64,000 nt of DNA from JALZMG01 sp963844175 (lineage in GTDB: Bacteria > Actinomycetota > Acidimicrobiia > Acidimicrobiales > Ilumatobacteraceae). Below are positions 52,999 to 62,128 of the stretch, piece after piece. Made by a program: the position numbers and the translations under genes. Where the stretch lies: assembly GCA_963844175.1 (NCBI GenBank), contig CAWJNE010000007.1:248001-312000 (forward strand). Direction: 5' to 3'. The notes beneath the pieces were generated by a model, which was not told where the DNA came from, searched no databases, and saw only the letters and a list, made by a program, of their open reading frames with translations. Each line of letters begins with the position of its first letter. The stretch's first letter is position 1.

Positions 52999-54119
52999 CT
53001 CAGCGAGCGCAGCGAGCCTCACGGCAGCTCCGTGAACACCGGGACGGAGAGCTGGAGGAGCGGGTCGAGCGCAAGATCGAGGCGCGGCGGCGGGCGGTGC
53101 CGCGGTTCACGGACGAACGGGTCACGATGGCCCACGGGGCCGGGGGCAAGGCCAGCCGGAAGCTGGTCGAGGGCGTGTTCGTGCCGGCCTTCGCCAACGA
53201 CACGCTGGCCGCGCTCGGCGACGCCGCCCGCCTCGACATCGCCGGTGCCCGCCTCGCCGTGACGACGGACGGGTTCGTGGTCACGCCGATCCGATTCCCC
53301 GGCGGGTCGATCGGCGAGGTCGCGGTGAACGGGACGGTCAACGATCTCGCCGTGTCGGGGGCCCGTCCCCTGGCCATCACGGCGGCGTTCATCCTCGAGG
53401 AGGGAGTGCTGGCGGAGGTCGTACGAGCCGAGGCCGAGGCGATGGCCCTGGCCGCCGAGCGCGCCGGCGTCAGCGTCGTGGCCGGCGACACCAAGGTCGT
53501 CGAGCGGGGCAAGGCCGATCAGCTCTACATCACCACGACGGGCATCGGTGTCGTGGACGAGCGAGCCACGCTGGCCGCCACGTCCGTCGTCGACGGAGAC
53601 CGGGTGATCGTGTCCGGACCGATCGGTGACCACGGCGTGGCGATCATGCTCGCCCGCGGTGGGCTCGACCTGGAAGCGGATGTGCGCAGCGACACGGCGC
53701 CGGTGTGGCCGGCGGTGGACGCCCTGCTCGACGCCTGCGGCGGCGCCGTCCGCTGGATGCGCGACGCCACGCGCGGTGGCGTGGCGACCGTGCTCAACGA
53801 GCTGGCGCTGGCGGCCGAGGTGTCGATCGTGCTCGACGAGCACGCCGTGCCGCTGCAGCCAGCGGTCGGCGCGGCGTGCGAGTTGCTCGGCATCGACCCG
53901 CTCTACGTGGCCAACGAGGGACGGTTCGTCGCCGTCGTCGCGCCCGAGGCGGTCGGCACCGCGCTCGAGGCGCTGCGGGCCGTGGACGTGAGCGCCGAGG
54001 CGGCCGTCGTCGGCGACATCGGCGCCGATCCGGCCGGCCGGGTGCTCGGCCGCACCGCGTTCGGCGGCCACCGGATGATCGACATGCTCGTCGGCGACCC
54101 GCTGCCGCGCATCTGCTGA
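52995..54119 (+). CDS. hypE: hydrogenase expression/formation protein HypE
   Basis: Dehydrates the carbamoyl group made by HypF to a thiocyanate on its C-terminal cysteine, then donates cyanide to iron. The C-terminus is PRIC, the essential end. Also seen: MAHGAGGKASRKLVEGVF, TDGFVVTPIRFPGGSIGEVA, VAGDTKVVERGKADQLYI and MRDATRGGVATVLNELA. TTG at 52995, overlapping the hypD stop, gives 374 residues; ATG at 53127 would begin at the first conserved block but drop a charged helix. It is the last gene of the hydrogenase operon. Confidence 0.95.
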   Translation: MTQRAQRASRQLREHRDGELEERVERKIEARRRAVPRFTDERVTMAHGAGGKASRKLVEGVFVPAFANDTLAALGDAARLDIAGARLAVTTDGFVVTPIRFPGGSIGEVAVNGTVNDLAVSGARPLAITAAFILEEGVLAEVVRAEAEAMALAAERAGVSVVAGDTKVVERGKADQLYITTTGIGVVDERATLAATSVVDGDRVIVSGPIGDHGVAIMLARGGLDLEADVRSDTAPVWPAVDALLDACGGAVRWMRDATRGGVATVLNELALAAEVSIVLDEHAVPLQPAVGAACELLGIDPLYVANEGRFVAVVAPEAVGTALEALRAVDVSAEAAVVGDIGADPAGRVLGRTAFGGHRMIDMLVGDPLPRIC

Positions 54120-54192
54120 CGGCGCGTAACGAGGTGGGTCGCCGTCCGGGCGGCGGCGATGACGCTGATCGCCGTGGCACTGATCTCCTCAC

Positions 54193-54879
54193 TCATCGCG
54201 CTGGGGGGTTGCGGCCCGGGGTGACGAGACCGGCGTCGTAGGCGATGACGATCGCCGCGGCGCGGTCCCTGGCGTGGAGCTTGGTGAAGATGCTGCCGAC
54301 GTGGCCCTTGACGGTCCGCTCGCTGACGTGCAGCTGGTCGGCGATCTCGGCGTTCGATGCGCCGCGGGCGATCAACGTGAGCACCTCGACCTCGCGCTCG
54401 GACAGCCGCTCGATCCCGTCGGGTGGGGCCAGCGACGACGGTCGGGTGTCGCGCAGGACGGCGAGCAGGCGAGGCGTGACCCGGGGGTCGAGCCACGAGC
54501 CGCCGGCGGCGACGGTGCGGATCGCCCGGATCAAGTCGTCGGCCGGCGTGTCCTTGAGGAGGAACCCGGCGGCGCCGGCCTCGACGGCGCCCCACAGGAC
54601 GTCGTCGTCGTCGAACGTCGTGAGCACCAGCACCGGCGGGCCGTCGGCGGCGCGCACCCGGCGCGTCGCCTCGAGGCCGTCGAGCACGGGCATGCGCACG
54701 TCCATCAGCACGACGTCGGGCCGGTGTGCGGCGACGGCGATCACGCCGAGCTCGCCGTTGTCGGCCTCCGAAGCAACGGAGATGCCCGGCTCCGTGGACA
54801 AGATGAAGGCGATCCCTGCGCGCACGAGTGGCTGGTCATCGACCAGCACCACCCTCAGCGGCCGATCGATGTCGGCCAT
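54193..54879 (-). CDS. NarL/LuxR-family response regulator
   Basis: A 228-residue regulator with a receiver domain (about 8-125; VVLVDDQPLVRAG, phosphorylated Asp in VLMDVRMPVLDGLEAT, and LVLTTFDDDD) and a C-terminal LuxR helix-turn-helix (LSEREVEVLTLIARGASNAE, then LHVSERTVKGHV). ATG at 54879 is used; the open frame extends upstream across the kinase gene. It overlaps the kinase gene by 25 bases and forms a two-component system with it. Confidence 0.92.
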   Translation of the reverse strand: MADIDRPLRVVLVDDQPLVRAGIAFILSTEPGISVASEADNGELGVIAVAAHRPDVVLMDVRMPVLDGLEATRRVRAADGPPVLVLTTFDDDDVLWGAVEAGAAGFLLKDTPADDLIRAIRTVAAGGSWLDPRVTPRLLAVLRDTRPSSLAPPDGIERLSEREVEVLTLIARGASNAEIADQLHVSERTVKGHVGSIFTKLHARDRAAAIVIAYDAGLVTPGRNPPAR

Positions 54880-56087
54880 CCACCCTCGATCGTCTCCGGC
54901 GCGGTCCGTGGCGATGTCGGCGGCTCCTCGGCCACCGCGCGTTGCGCCGTCCTCGACATGCCGCGGAGCGGGATCATCGCCCACACCCTCCATCCACCAC
55001 CGGTCACCGGGCCGGCCTCGAGGCGACCGCCGAGCGCCCGCACCCGCTCGACCATTCCCCGCACGCCGAGTCCCGTGCGCAGGTCCACCGCCCCGATCCG
55101 CGGGGCGACGCCGTTGCCGACCTCCACCTCGACGTGGCGAGCTGTGGCGTCGGCGCCAGCGCGCACCGCAACACGGCAGGCGGCTCCGGGCGCGTGGCGC
55201 AGCACGTTGGTCAACGATTCCTGGACGACACGGAAGACGACCAGACCGACTGCCGCGTCGGCGTCTGTCGGCATCGAGCTGAGGTCGGACTGGATGTCCA
55301 GTCCGCCGGCGCGGTAGCCGTCGATCAGTGCCGGCAGGTCGGCCAACCCCGGTACCGGCACGTCGGTGCCGCCGCCCGGGTCGCGCAGCAGCCCCATCAC
55401 CTGGCGGATCGAGTCGAGGCTCTCGCGCCCGACCAGCTCGGCTCGGGCCAGCGCCTGGTCGGCCTGGGCCGGGTCAGCCGCCAGGGCCCGCCGGGCACCG
55501 GTCAAGTGCAGCATGACGACGGTCAACGAGTGGGCCACGACGTCGTGCACGTCGCGAGCGATGCGCGCCCGCTCGGCCACCGCTGCGTGCTCGACGCGCA
55601 GCTCGTTCATTTCCTGCAGGTCCTGGTTGAGCAGCTCCTGGCGGCGCAGCATCCTTCCGGCCAGCCACGAGATGCCGATGCCGCCGATGAAGTAGACCAT
55701 CCCGTTCTCGTGGGCCTCGCCAGTCTGCAGGGCCAACGTGATGATCGGACCGGCGGCGGCGACGACCGTCCCGGCGACGAGCCACGCGCTGTTGCTCGTG
55801 CGGGTGACCCACGTGACGACGAGCATGGCCGGGAACATGCCGCCGGGGTTCTCGGCGATGACCACCCCGACCCACACCGGTACCAGCCCGAGCACGGCGA
55901 AGACCACGGGCGAGATCCTGATTCCGCCCGCCACCAAGGCCCATGGGAGCAGGCCGGCCAGCGCACTGGCCACGCCGACGCCGGTGAACGCCCCGGACTC
56001 ACCGAGCACGGCGATCATCGCGGCCCCGATGGCGGCCACGGACAGCGGCACGGTGGTCGACATCCGTGGTTCGACCGCGGCCGGCAT
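54855..56087 (-). CDS. NarL-type sensor histidine kinase
   Basis: A kinase of about 410 residues. The N-terminal half (about 20-150) has four to six membrane helices without a large sensor loop. The HisKA_3 phosphoacceptor is in RIARDVHDVVAHSLTVVMLH near residue 185. The HATPase has VVQESLTNVLRHAPGA near residue 300 and LRTGLGVRGMVERVRALGG near residue 350. ATG at 56087 is used, with ATG at 56063 as an alternative. It resembles DesK-like kinases that respond to membrane or envelope stress. The 168 bases before it form a divergent region with the MMPL gene. Confidence 0.9.
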   Translation of the reverse strand: MPAAVEPRMSTTVPLSVAAIGAAMIAVLGESGAFTGVGVASALAGLLPWALVAGGIRISPVVFAVLGLVPVWVGVVIAENPGGMFPAMLVVTWVTRTSNSAWLVAGTVVAAAGPIITLALQTGEAHENGMVYFIGGIGISWLAGRMLRRQELLNQDLQEMNELRVEHAAVAERARIARDVHDVVAHSLTVVMLHLTGARRALAADPAQADQALARAELVGRESLDSIRQVMGLLRDPGGGTDVPVPGLADLPALIDGYRAGGLDIQSDLSSMPTDADAAVGLVVFRVVQESLTNVLRHAPGAACRVAVRAGADATARHVEVEVGNGVAPRIGAVDLRTGLGVRGMVERVRALGGRLEAGPVTGGGWRVWAMIPLRGMSRTAQRAVAEEPPTSPRTAPETIEGGWPTSIGR

Positions 56088-56255
56088 GCGAGCACGATAC
56101 GCAGCCGACGTGGCGCCGGTCACGGGACCACGGGCCGGTCGGCCCCGTCCTCCGGGACCGTCGACGTTCGGCTCGACGAACGATGCCGGACTCGCGACTT
56201 CGGTCGACGATGACCCTGCGGCCGACCGCCCGGTCCGCCGGCAGGAGGTACAGGG

Positions 56256-58508
56256 ATGCTCACGCGACTGGGACGCTTCACGGTTCGGCGGCGGCGGTTG
56301 GTGTTGTCGTTCACCGTGTTGTTCATGGTCGTCGCCGCCGTGCTCGGCACGCGTGCCTTCGGCGTGCTGGAAGACGGCGGCTTCGAGGATCCGGCGTCGG
56401 AGAGCGCCCGGGCCGACGAGATCCTCGGCCGCGACTTCGAGTCGGGTGGGGCCGACCTCGTCCTGGTGGCGACGGCGGCCGGCGGCGACGTGGATGCGCC
56501 AACGGCCCAGACCGCGGGCGCCGAACTGGCAGCGCGGCTCAGTGCCGTCGACGGTGTCACCGACGTGACGTCGTACTGGAGCCTCGGCGCTCCGCCGCCG
56601 CTGCGCAGCACCGACGGCGACGCGGCAATCGTCCTCGTGCAGATCGACGACGAAGCCGACACGGTCGTCGCCGACGTCCGCGCCGTCGTGGCCGACCCGC
56701 CCGCTGATGGCGCGTTGACGGTCGGCGTCGGTGGCGGTGAGGCCGTCGGCGAGGACATCGCGACGACCATCGAGGGCGACCTCGCCCGTGCCGAGCTGAT
56801 CGCCGTCCCGATCACGCTGGCCCTGCTGCTGCTCGTGTTCGGCGGGCTGATCGCCGCCTCGTTGCCGCTGTTCGTCGGCGTCCTCGCCGTCCTCGGCACG
56901 TTCCTCTCGCTGTACGTCATCGGATCGCTGACCGACGTGTCGATCTTCGCCATCAACCTGACCACCGCGCTTGGCCTCGGTTTGGCCATCGACTACAGCC
57001 TCTTCATCGTCTCGCGCTATCGGGAGGAGCTGCGCAACGGACGGAGCGTCGAGCAGTCGGTGATCCGCGCCGTCGAGACGGCCGGCAAGACCATCACCAT
57101 CAGCGCCCTGACCGTCGCCGTGTCACTGTCGGCACTTCTCGTGTTCCCGCAGTACTTCCTGCGCTCGTTCGCCTACGCCGGCATCGCCGTCGTCCTGCTG
57201 GCGATGGTCGCCTCCGTCGTGGCGTTGCCGGCCCTGCTGGCGGTCGTCGGACACCGCATCGACTCGCTGCGCATCTTCAAGCGGCGGGCGCAGCGGCGGG
57301 ACGAGGACGGCTTCTGGTACCGCGTGGCGACGCGCGTCATGCGCCGCCCGATCCCTGTCGCGGTGGGCGTCGTGGCGGTCCTGCTGCTGCTCGGTGCGCC
57401 GTTCCTGCGCGTGCAGTTCGGGACCCCAGATGACCGGGTGCTGCCGGCGTCGAGCGAGGCGCGTGCGGTGTCCGAGACGTTGCGCCGCGACTTCGACGGC
57501 AACTCCTCCGAGTCGTTCCCCGTGGTCATCGACGGCGTCGACGGCGCCGTCGATGCGGAGCTGACGGCCGTGGCGACGAGCGTGTCCGCGCTGGACGGTG
57601 TGGCCAGGGTCGAGTCGGCCGGAGGCACGTTCGCCGACGGTCAGCTGGTCGTTCCGGCGGGACCGGACGCGGCGCGGTTCGCCATCGCCGGGTCGGGGTG
57701 GATGGACGTCGTCCCGACCGTCGAGATGGCGTCGGCGGCCGGTGAGGATCTGGTCGCCGAGATCCGATCGCTGGACGCCGGGGGCGAGATGCTGGTCGGG
57801 GGGCAGGCCGCGCAGCTCGTCGACACGAAGTCCTCGATCGCCGACCGACTGCCGGTGGCGGTGGCGATCATCGTCGTCGCCACGTTCTTCCTGCTCTTCT
57901 TGCTCTCGGGCAGCGTGCTGGTGCCGATCAAGGCCCTGGTGCTCAACCTGCTCAGCCTCACGGCCACGTTCGGCGCCATGGTGTGGATCTTCCAGGACGG
58001 CAACCTGTCGGGCCTGCTCGGGTTCACGGCGACAGGTGCCGTCGACACGTCGACGCCGATCCTGATGTTCTGCATCGCCTTCGGGCTGTCCATGGACTAC
58101 GAGGTGTTCCTGCTGTCCCGGATCAAGGAGGAGCACGACCGCACGGGGGACAATGACCACGCCGTCGCCCTGGGGCTGGAGCGCACCGGACGGATCGTCA
58201 CCGCCGCCGCCCTGCTGCTGTCGGTCACGTTCTTCGCCTTCGGGACCTCAGGCGTCAGCTTCATCAAGATGTTCGGCATCGGGCTGGGCATCGCCGTGCT
58301 GATGGACGCCTTCGTGATCCGCGGCACGCTGGTCCCGGCGTTCATGAAGCTGGCCGGCGAGGCGAACTGGTGGGCGCCTCGCCCGCTGCGCCGCCTCCAC
58401 GATCGGTTCGGCCTGCGCGAGGGCGATCGCACAGGCGAGGCGGCGCAGACGCCGGCGGCGCCGGCACCGACCATTCCCGAGCGCGAGCTGGTCGACACCA
58501 GGCGCTGA
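56256..58508 (+). CDS. MMPL/RND-family membrane transporter
   Basis: A 750-residue exporter with the MMPL layout: a first helix (LVLSFTVLFMVVAAVLGTRA), a porter domain (about 40-165), and five helices with LGLAIDYSLFIVSRYREELR near residue 240. A second porter domain (about 385-540) and a second helix bundle follow, with CIAFGLSMDYEVFLLSRIKE near residue 610. The two aspartate-tyrosine proton-relay pairs are present. A GGAGG box precedes the ATG. The substrate could be a lipid or drug. It diverges from a membrane-sensing-type kinase, which may control it. Confidence 0.92.
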   Translation: MLTRLGRFTVRRRRLVLSFTVLFMVVAAVLGTRAFGVLEDGGFEDPASESARADEILGRDFESGGADLVLVATAAGGDVDAPTAQTAGAELAARLSAVDGVTDVTSYWSLGAPPPLRSTDGDAAIVLVQIDDEADTVVADVRAVVADPPADGALTVGVGGGEAVGEDIATTIEGDLARAELIAVPITLALLLLVFGGLIAASLPLFVGVLAVLGTFLSLYVIGSLTDVSIFAINLTTALGLGLAIDYSLFIVSRYREELRNGRSVEQSVIRAVETAGKTITISALTVAVSLSALLVFPQYFLRSFAYAGIAVVLLAMVASVVALPALLAVVGHRIDSLRIFKRRAQRRDEDGFWYRVATRVMRRPIPVAVGVVAVLLLLGAPFLRVQFGTPDDRVLPASSEARAVSETLRRDFDGNSSESFPVVIDGVDGAVDAELTAVATSVSALDGVARVESAGGTFADGQLVVPAGPDAARFAIAGSGWMDVVPTVEMASAAGEDLVAEIRSLDAGGEMLVGGQAAQLVDTKSSIADRLPVAVAIIVVATFFLLFLLSGSVLVPIKALVLNLLSLTATFGAMVWIFQDGNLSGLLGFTATGAVDTSTPILMFCIAFGLSMDYEVFLLSRIKEEHDRTGDNDHAVALGLERTGRIVTAAALLLSVTFFAFGTSGVSFIKMFGIGLGIAVLMDAFVIRGTLVPAFMKLAGEANWWAPRPLRRLHDRFGLREGDRTGEAAQTPAAPAPTIPERELVDTRR

Positions 58509-58516
58509 CCCGGCAC

Positions 58517-58559
58517 GCGATGAGGGGTGAGCGGTCGATGACCGCTCACCCCTCATCGC
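58517..58559 (+). terminator. strong hairpin terminator after the MMPL gene
   Basis: A perfect 20-base-pair stem (left arm GCGATGAGGGGTGAGCGGTC) closes over a three-base GAT loop, beginning eight bases after the MMPL stop. No T-run follows, as is common in GC-rich actinobacteria. It is the longest perfect inverted repeat noticed in the window. Confidence 0.85.
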
Positions 58560-58578
58560 TCGTGGCGGCCCACGTACT

Positions 58579-59046
58579 GTGCGGCTCGTGGGTGAGTACG
58601 TCAACGTGTACCGGGCCTTCCCGGCGGGGTACGCCGCACTGCAGGCGCTGGAGGCGGCCAACGCCGCCAGCTCGATCGATCACGCCCTGTACGAGCTGGT
58701 CAAGCTGCGGGCGTCGCAGGTCAACGGTTGCGCCTACTGCATCGACATGCACTACAAGGACGCTCGCGCCGGCGGCGAGACGGAGGAGCGTCTCTACCTG
58801 TTGCCGGCGTGGCGTGAGGTCACCGTCTACAGCCCTCCCGAGCGAGCGGCGCTGGCGCTCACCGAGGCGGTGACGCTGATCGCCGGCGGACCCGTCCCGG
58901 GCGACGTCGAGACCGAGGCACGGGCGCAGTTCGACGAGGAGACGTACGCCGCGCTGCTGTTCACGATCGCCACGATCAACGCCTGGAACCGCATCGCCAT
59001 CGCCACCCACTCGCCGGCCGGCCGATACCAGCCGAAGCCCCGGTGA
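58579..59046 (+). CDS. AhpD-like carboxymuconolactone decarboxylase-family protein
   Basis: A 155-residue alkylhydroperoxidase-D-core protein: ELVKLRASQVNGCAYCIDMH near residue 45, with the redox CxxC and the conserved His. YLLPAWREVTVYSPPERAAL and AWNRIAIATHSPAGRYQP follow. These proteins reduce peroxides or act as thiol-disulfide partners. Start choices are GTG at 58579 or GTG at 58588; there is no clear ribosome-binding site. Confidence 0.88.
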   Translation: MRLVGEYVNVYRAFPAGYAALQALEAANAASSIDHALYELVKLRASQVNGCAYCIDMHYKDARAGGETEERLYLLPAWREVTVYSPPERAALALTEAVTLIAGGPVPGDVETEARAQFDEETYAALLFTIATINAWNRIAIATHSPAGRYQPKPR

Positions 59047-59089
59047 CCAGCTCACCGCGCTGACATGACGCGGTGCGAGACTGCGGGGC

Positions 59090-59377
59090 ATGGCCGCCTG
59101 CACCCACCTCGAGACGATCGCCGACGTGACGCCGAGCGACGACGGGTGCACCGACTGCCTCGCCGTCGGAGGCCGATGGGTCCACTTGCGGATGTGCCAG
59201 GAGTGCGGGCACGTGGGGTGCTGCGACAGCTCGCCCAACCGTCACGCAACGGCCCACTTCCACGCCGCTGACCACCCGATCGTGCGATCCTTCGAGCCCG
59301 GCGAGGACTGGTACTGGTGCTACGCCGACCAGATCGCCTTCGAGCTCGACGTCCCGCCCGGCCCGAGCCACCCCTGA
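59090..59377 (+). CDS. UBP-type zinc-finger protein
   Basis: A 95-residue protein consisting of one ZnF-UBP domain. Conserved Cys/His are in CTHLETIADV, CTDCLAVGGRWVHLRMCQEC, GHVGCCDSSPNRHATAHFHA and DHPIVRSFEPGEDWYWCYAD. In eukaryotes this fold binds ubiquitin C-termini; bacterial copies are common in actinobacteria and their ligand is not known. ATG at 59090. Confidence 0.9.
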   Translation: MAACTHLETIADVTPSDDGCTDCLAVGGRWVHLRMCQECGHVGCCDSSPNRHATAHFHAADHPIVRSFEPGEDWYWCYADQIAFELDVPPGPSHP

Positions 59378-59459
59378 CCGCGACCCTCACCTCGCACGAC
59401 GTGATGGCCGGGCGGGTCGGCTTCGGTGGTGGCCGGTCGTCGGCCGTAGCCTCGCCGCC

Positions 59460-60890
59460 ATGTCGGGGATCGTCAGCTACGGCGCCTACCTGCCCGTCTG
59501 GCGGCTGCAGCGCAGCGCCGTCACGGCCGCCCTCGGGTCGGGTGGGGGCAAGGGCACGCGCACGGTGGCCAGCTACGACGAGGACACCACGTCGATGGGC
59601 GTCGAAGCGGCGCGCGTCGCCCTGCGCCAGGCACCCGCCGATGCCGTCCCGGCCGACGTGCTGTTCGCCACCACGGCACCGGCCTACGCCGACAAGACCA
59701 ATGCCACGGCCATCCACGCTGCCCTCGCCCTGCCGACCCACGTCGGTGCTTACGACCTCGTCGGCGCCGTCCGCTCCAACGTGGCCGCCTGCACGCTGGC
59801 CGACCGGCTCGGTGGTCTGGCCGTGCTCTCCGACCAGCGCGGTGGGCTCCCGGGCGGCGCCGAGGAGTCGGGGGGCGGCGACGGCGCCGTGGCCCTGCTC
59901 TTCGGAGACGGCCCGGGGGTGCTGGCCGAGACCATCGGTGGAGCGACGGCCACCCGTGAGTTCCTCGATCGCTGGCGCCAGCCCGGCGACCGGGCGTCAC
60001 AGCAGTGGGAGGAGCGCTTCGGCGAGTTCGCCTACGCCCCGCTGGTCGAAGAAGCGGTCACCGCGGCACTGAAGTCGGCCCAGCTGGCCGCCGAGGATGT
60101 GGACCACGCGATCGTCTGCGGGCTGCACACCCGGGCGGTGCGGTCCGCCGTGCGGAGCATCGGGTTCCGGCCCGATGCCGTCGTCGACGACCTGGCCGCC
60201 ACCGTCGGCAACACGGGTGCGGCGCACGCCGGCCTGCTGTTGGCCGACGTGCTCGACCGGGCCGAGCCCGGCCGCACCATCGCCGTCGTCCAGCTCGCTG
60301 ACGGTGTCGACGTCTGGCTGCTGCGCACGACGGAGGCGATCGCTGCGTACACGCCGGCGCGCACCGTCGCTGACTCGATCGTCGCCGGGCGCGACGACCT
60401 GTCCTACGCCCAGTTCCTGACGTGGCGCGGTCTGCTGCACCGTGAGCCGCCGCGCCGCCCCGAGCCGGAGCGGCCGGCCGCACCGCCCAGCCTGCGCACC
60501 GACGCCTGGAAGTACGCCTTCATCGGGAGTCGCGACGAGGGCGGCTTCGTCCACCTGCCGCCGACGCGGGTGAGCATGGGCTCGGGCGAGATCGACCGCA
60601 TGGAGCCGGTGCGGATGGCCGACGTCCCGGCCACGATCGCCACGTTCACCGTCGATCGCTTGGCGTTCAGCCTCAGCCCGCCCGTCGTCTCGGCGGTCAT
60701 CGACTTCGACGCCGTCGGAGGCGGAGCCGACGGATCGACCAAGAGCGGCCGGTTCCAGTGCGAGCTGACCGACGTCGACCCGGCCACGGTGGCCATCGGC
60801 GATCGGGTCGAGATGACGTTCCGTCGCCTCTTCACGAGCGGTGGCATCCACAACTACTTCTGGAAAGCGCGTCCCATCAAGGAGGACTGA
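59460..60890 (+). CDS. HMG-CoA-synthase-like/KAS III-fold protein with C-terminal DUF35 OB domain
   Basis: A 476-residue protein. The N-terminal two thirds is a thiolase-superfamily fold: IVSYGAYLPVWRLQR at the start, SMGVEAARVAL, and DLVGAVRSNVAACTLADRLG near residue 100. The C-terminal part (about 360-475) is a DUF35-type acyl-CoA-binding OB fold (GRFQCELTDVDPATVAIGDR, then VEMTFRRLF). The usual nucleophilic Cys position reads Ser in AVRSN, so it may not condense by itself. The thiolase gene follows after three bases, and the two probably form one complex for steroid or CoA-ester breakdown. Confidence 0.85.
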   Translation: MSGIVSYGAYLPVWRLQRSAVTAALGSGGGKGTRTVASYDEDTTSMGVEAARVALRQAPADAVPADVLFATTAPAYADKTNATAIHAALALPTHVGAYDLVGAVRSNVAACTLADRLGGLAVLSDQRGGLPGGAEESGGGDGAVALLFGDGPGVLAETIGGATATREFLDRWRQPGDRASQQWEERFGEFAYAPLVEEAVTAALKSAQLAAEDVDHAIVCGLHTRAVRSAVRSIGFRPDAVVDDLAATVGNTGAAHAGLLLADVLDRAEPGRTIAVVQLADGVDVWLLRTTEAIAAYTPARTVADSIVAGRDDLSYAQFLTWRGLLHREPPRRPEPERPAAPPSLRTDAWKYAFIGSRDEGGFVHLPPTRVSMGSGEIDRMEPVRMADVPATIATFTVDRLAFSLSPPVVSAVIDFDAVGGGADGSTKSGRFQCELTDVDPATVAIGDRVEMTFRRLFTSGGIHNYFWKARPIKED

Positions 60891-60893
60891 TCC

Positions 60894-62120
60894 ATGGCTT
60901 CCCACGGCATCCGCGACCGCGTCGCCATCGTCGGCATGGGCTGCACGAACTTCGGCGAGCACTGGGACCGGTCGACCGACGACCTGTTGATCGACTCGTC
61001 GTCGGCCGCACTTGCGTCCGCCGGCATCGCCCTCGACGACGTCGACGCGTTCTGGCTCGGCACCATGGGATCGGGGCTGTCCGGGCTGACCCTCAGCCGA
61101 CCGCTGAAGATCGATCACAAGCCGGTCACCCACGTCGAGAACTTCTGCGCCACGGGCTCCGAGGCGTTCCGCAACGCCTGCTACGCCGTCGCCTCCGGCG
61201 CCTACGACGTGGCGATGGCCATCGGGGTCGAGAAGCTGAAGGATTCCGGCTACTCGGGTCTCGTCGTCTCCAGCCCCGCCGACGACGGCACCCGCCCGAC
61301 GACCACGGCGCCGGCCTCGTTCAGCCTGCTCGCCCCGGCGTATGCCAAGAAGTACGGCGTCGACCCCGAGGAGATGAAGGAGGTGATGACCCGCATCGCG
61401 TGGAAGAACCACCGCAACGGCGCCCTCAACCCGCGGGCCCAGTTCCGCAAGGAGGTGCCGAAGGAGACGATCGCCTGCAGCCCGCTCGTCGCCGGTCCGC
61501 TCGGCATCTTCGACTGCTCCGGCGTCAGCGACGGGTCGGCGGCGGCGATCATCGTGCGCGCCGAGGACGCCCATCGCTACAGCGACCACCCGATCTACGT
61601 GAAGGCGCTGTCGTTCATCGCCGGGCCGGCGGCCGGGCCGATCGACCCCAGCTACGACTACACCAGCTTCACCGAGGTCGTGCGCAGCGCCGAGGACGCC
61701 TACGGGCAGGCCGGCATCGAGGACCCGCGCGCCGAACTGGCCATGGCCGAGGTGCACGACTGCTTCACCCCGACCGAGCTGGTGCTGATGGAGGACCTCG
61801 GCTTCGCCGAGCGCGGGTTCGCCTGGAAGGAGGTGCTGGCCGGGACGTACGACCTCGACGGTGACCTGCCAGTGAACCCTGACGGCGGCCTCAAGTCCTT
61901 CGGGCACCCGATCGGCGCATCGGGGCTGCGGATGCTCTTCGAGGCCTGGCTGCAGTTGCGTGGCGAGGCCGGCGACCGGCAGATCCCGAGCATGGTGTCC
62001 GATGCAGGGGCGAACGGGAGCCGGCGGGGCAAGCGCAAGGCGCTGACCCACAACCTGGGCGGCAGCCCGGGGGCCTGCGTCAGCTTCGTCTCCGTCGTCG
62101 GCGACCAACCCGACGCCTGA
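60894..62120 (+). CDS. thiolase (acetyl-CoA acetyltransferase, SCP2/lipid-transfer type)
   Basis: A 408-residue thiolase. The nucleophile Cys is in VENFCATGSEAFRNACYAVA near residue 85, AEVHDCFTPTE is near residue 285, the catalytic His is in GHPIGASGLRML near residue 340, and the C-terminal Cys is in GGSPGACVSFVSV. The SCP2-like arrangement and a DUF35-protein partner point to beta-ketoacyl-CoA cleavage in lipid or steroid side-chain degradation. An AAGGAGG box overlaps the upstream gene's end. A terminator follows. Confidence 0.92.
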   Translation: MASHGIRDRVAIVGMGCTNFGEHWDRSTDDLLIDSSSAALASAGIALDDVDAFWLGTMGSGLSGLTLSRPLKIDHKPVTHVENFCATGSEAFRNACYAVASGAYDVAMAIGVEKLKDSGYSGLVVSSPADDGTRPTTTAPASFSLLAPAYAKKYGVDPEEMKEVMTRIAWKNHRNGALNPRAQFRKEVPKETIACSPLVAGPLGIFDCSGVSDGSAAAIIVRAEDAHRYSDHPIYVKALSFIAGPAAGPIDPSYDYTSFTEVVRSAEDAYGQAGIEDPRAELAMAEVHDCFTPTELVLMEDLGFAERGFAWKEVLAGTYDLDGDLPVNPDGGLKSFGHPIGASGLRMLFEAWLQLRGEAGDRQIPSMVSDAGANGSRRGKRKALTHNLGGSPGACVSFVSVVGDQPDA

Positions 62121-62128
62121 ACCCGGAA

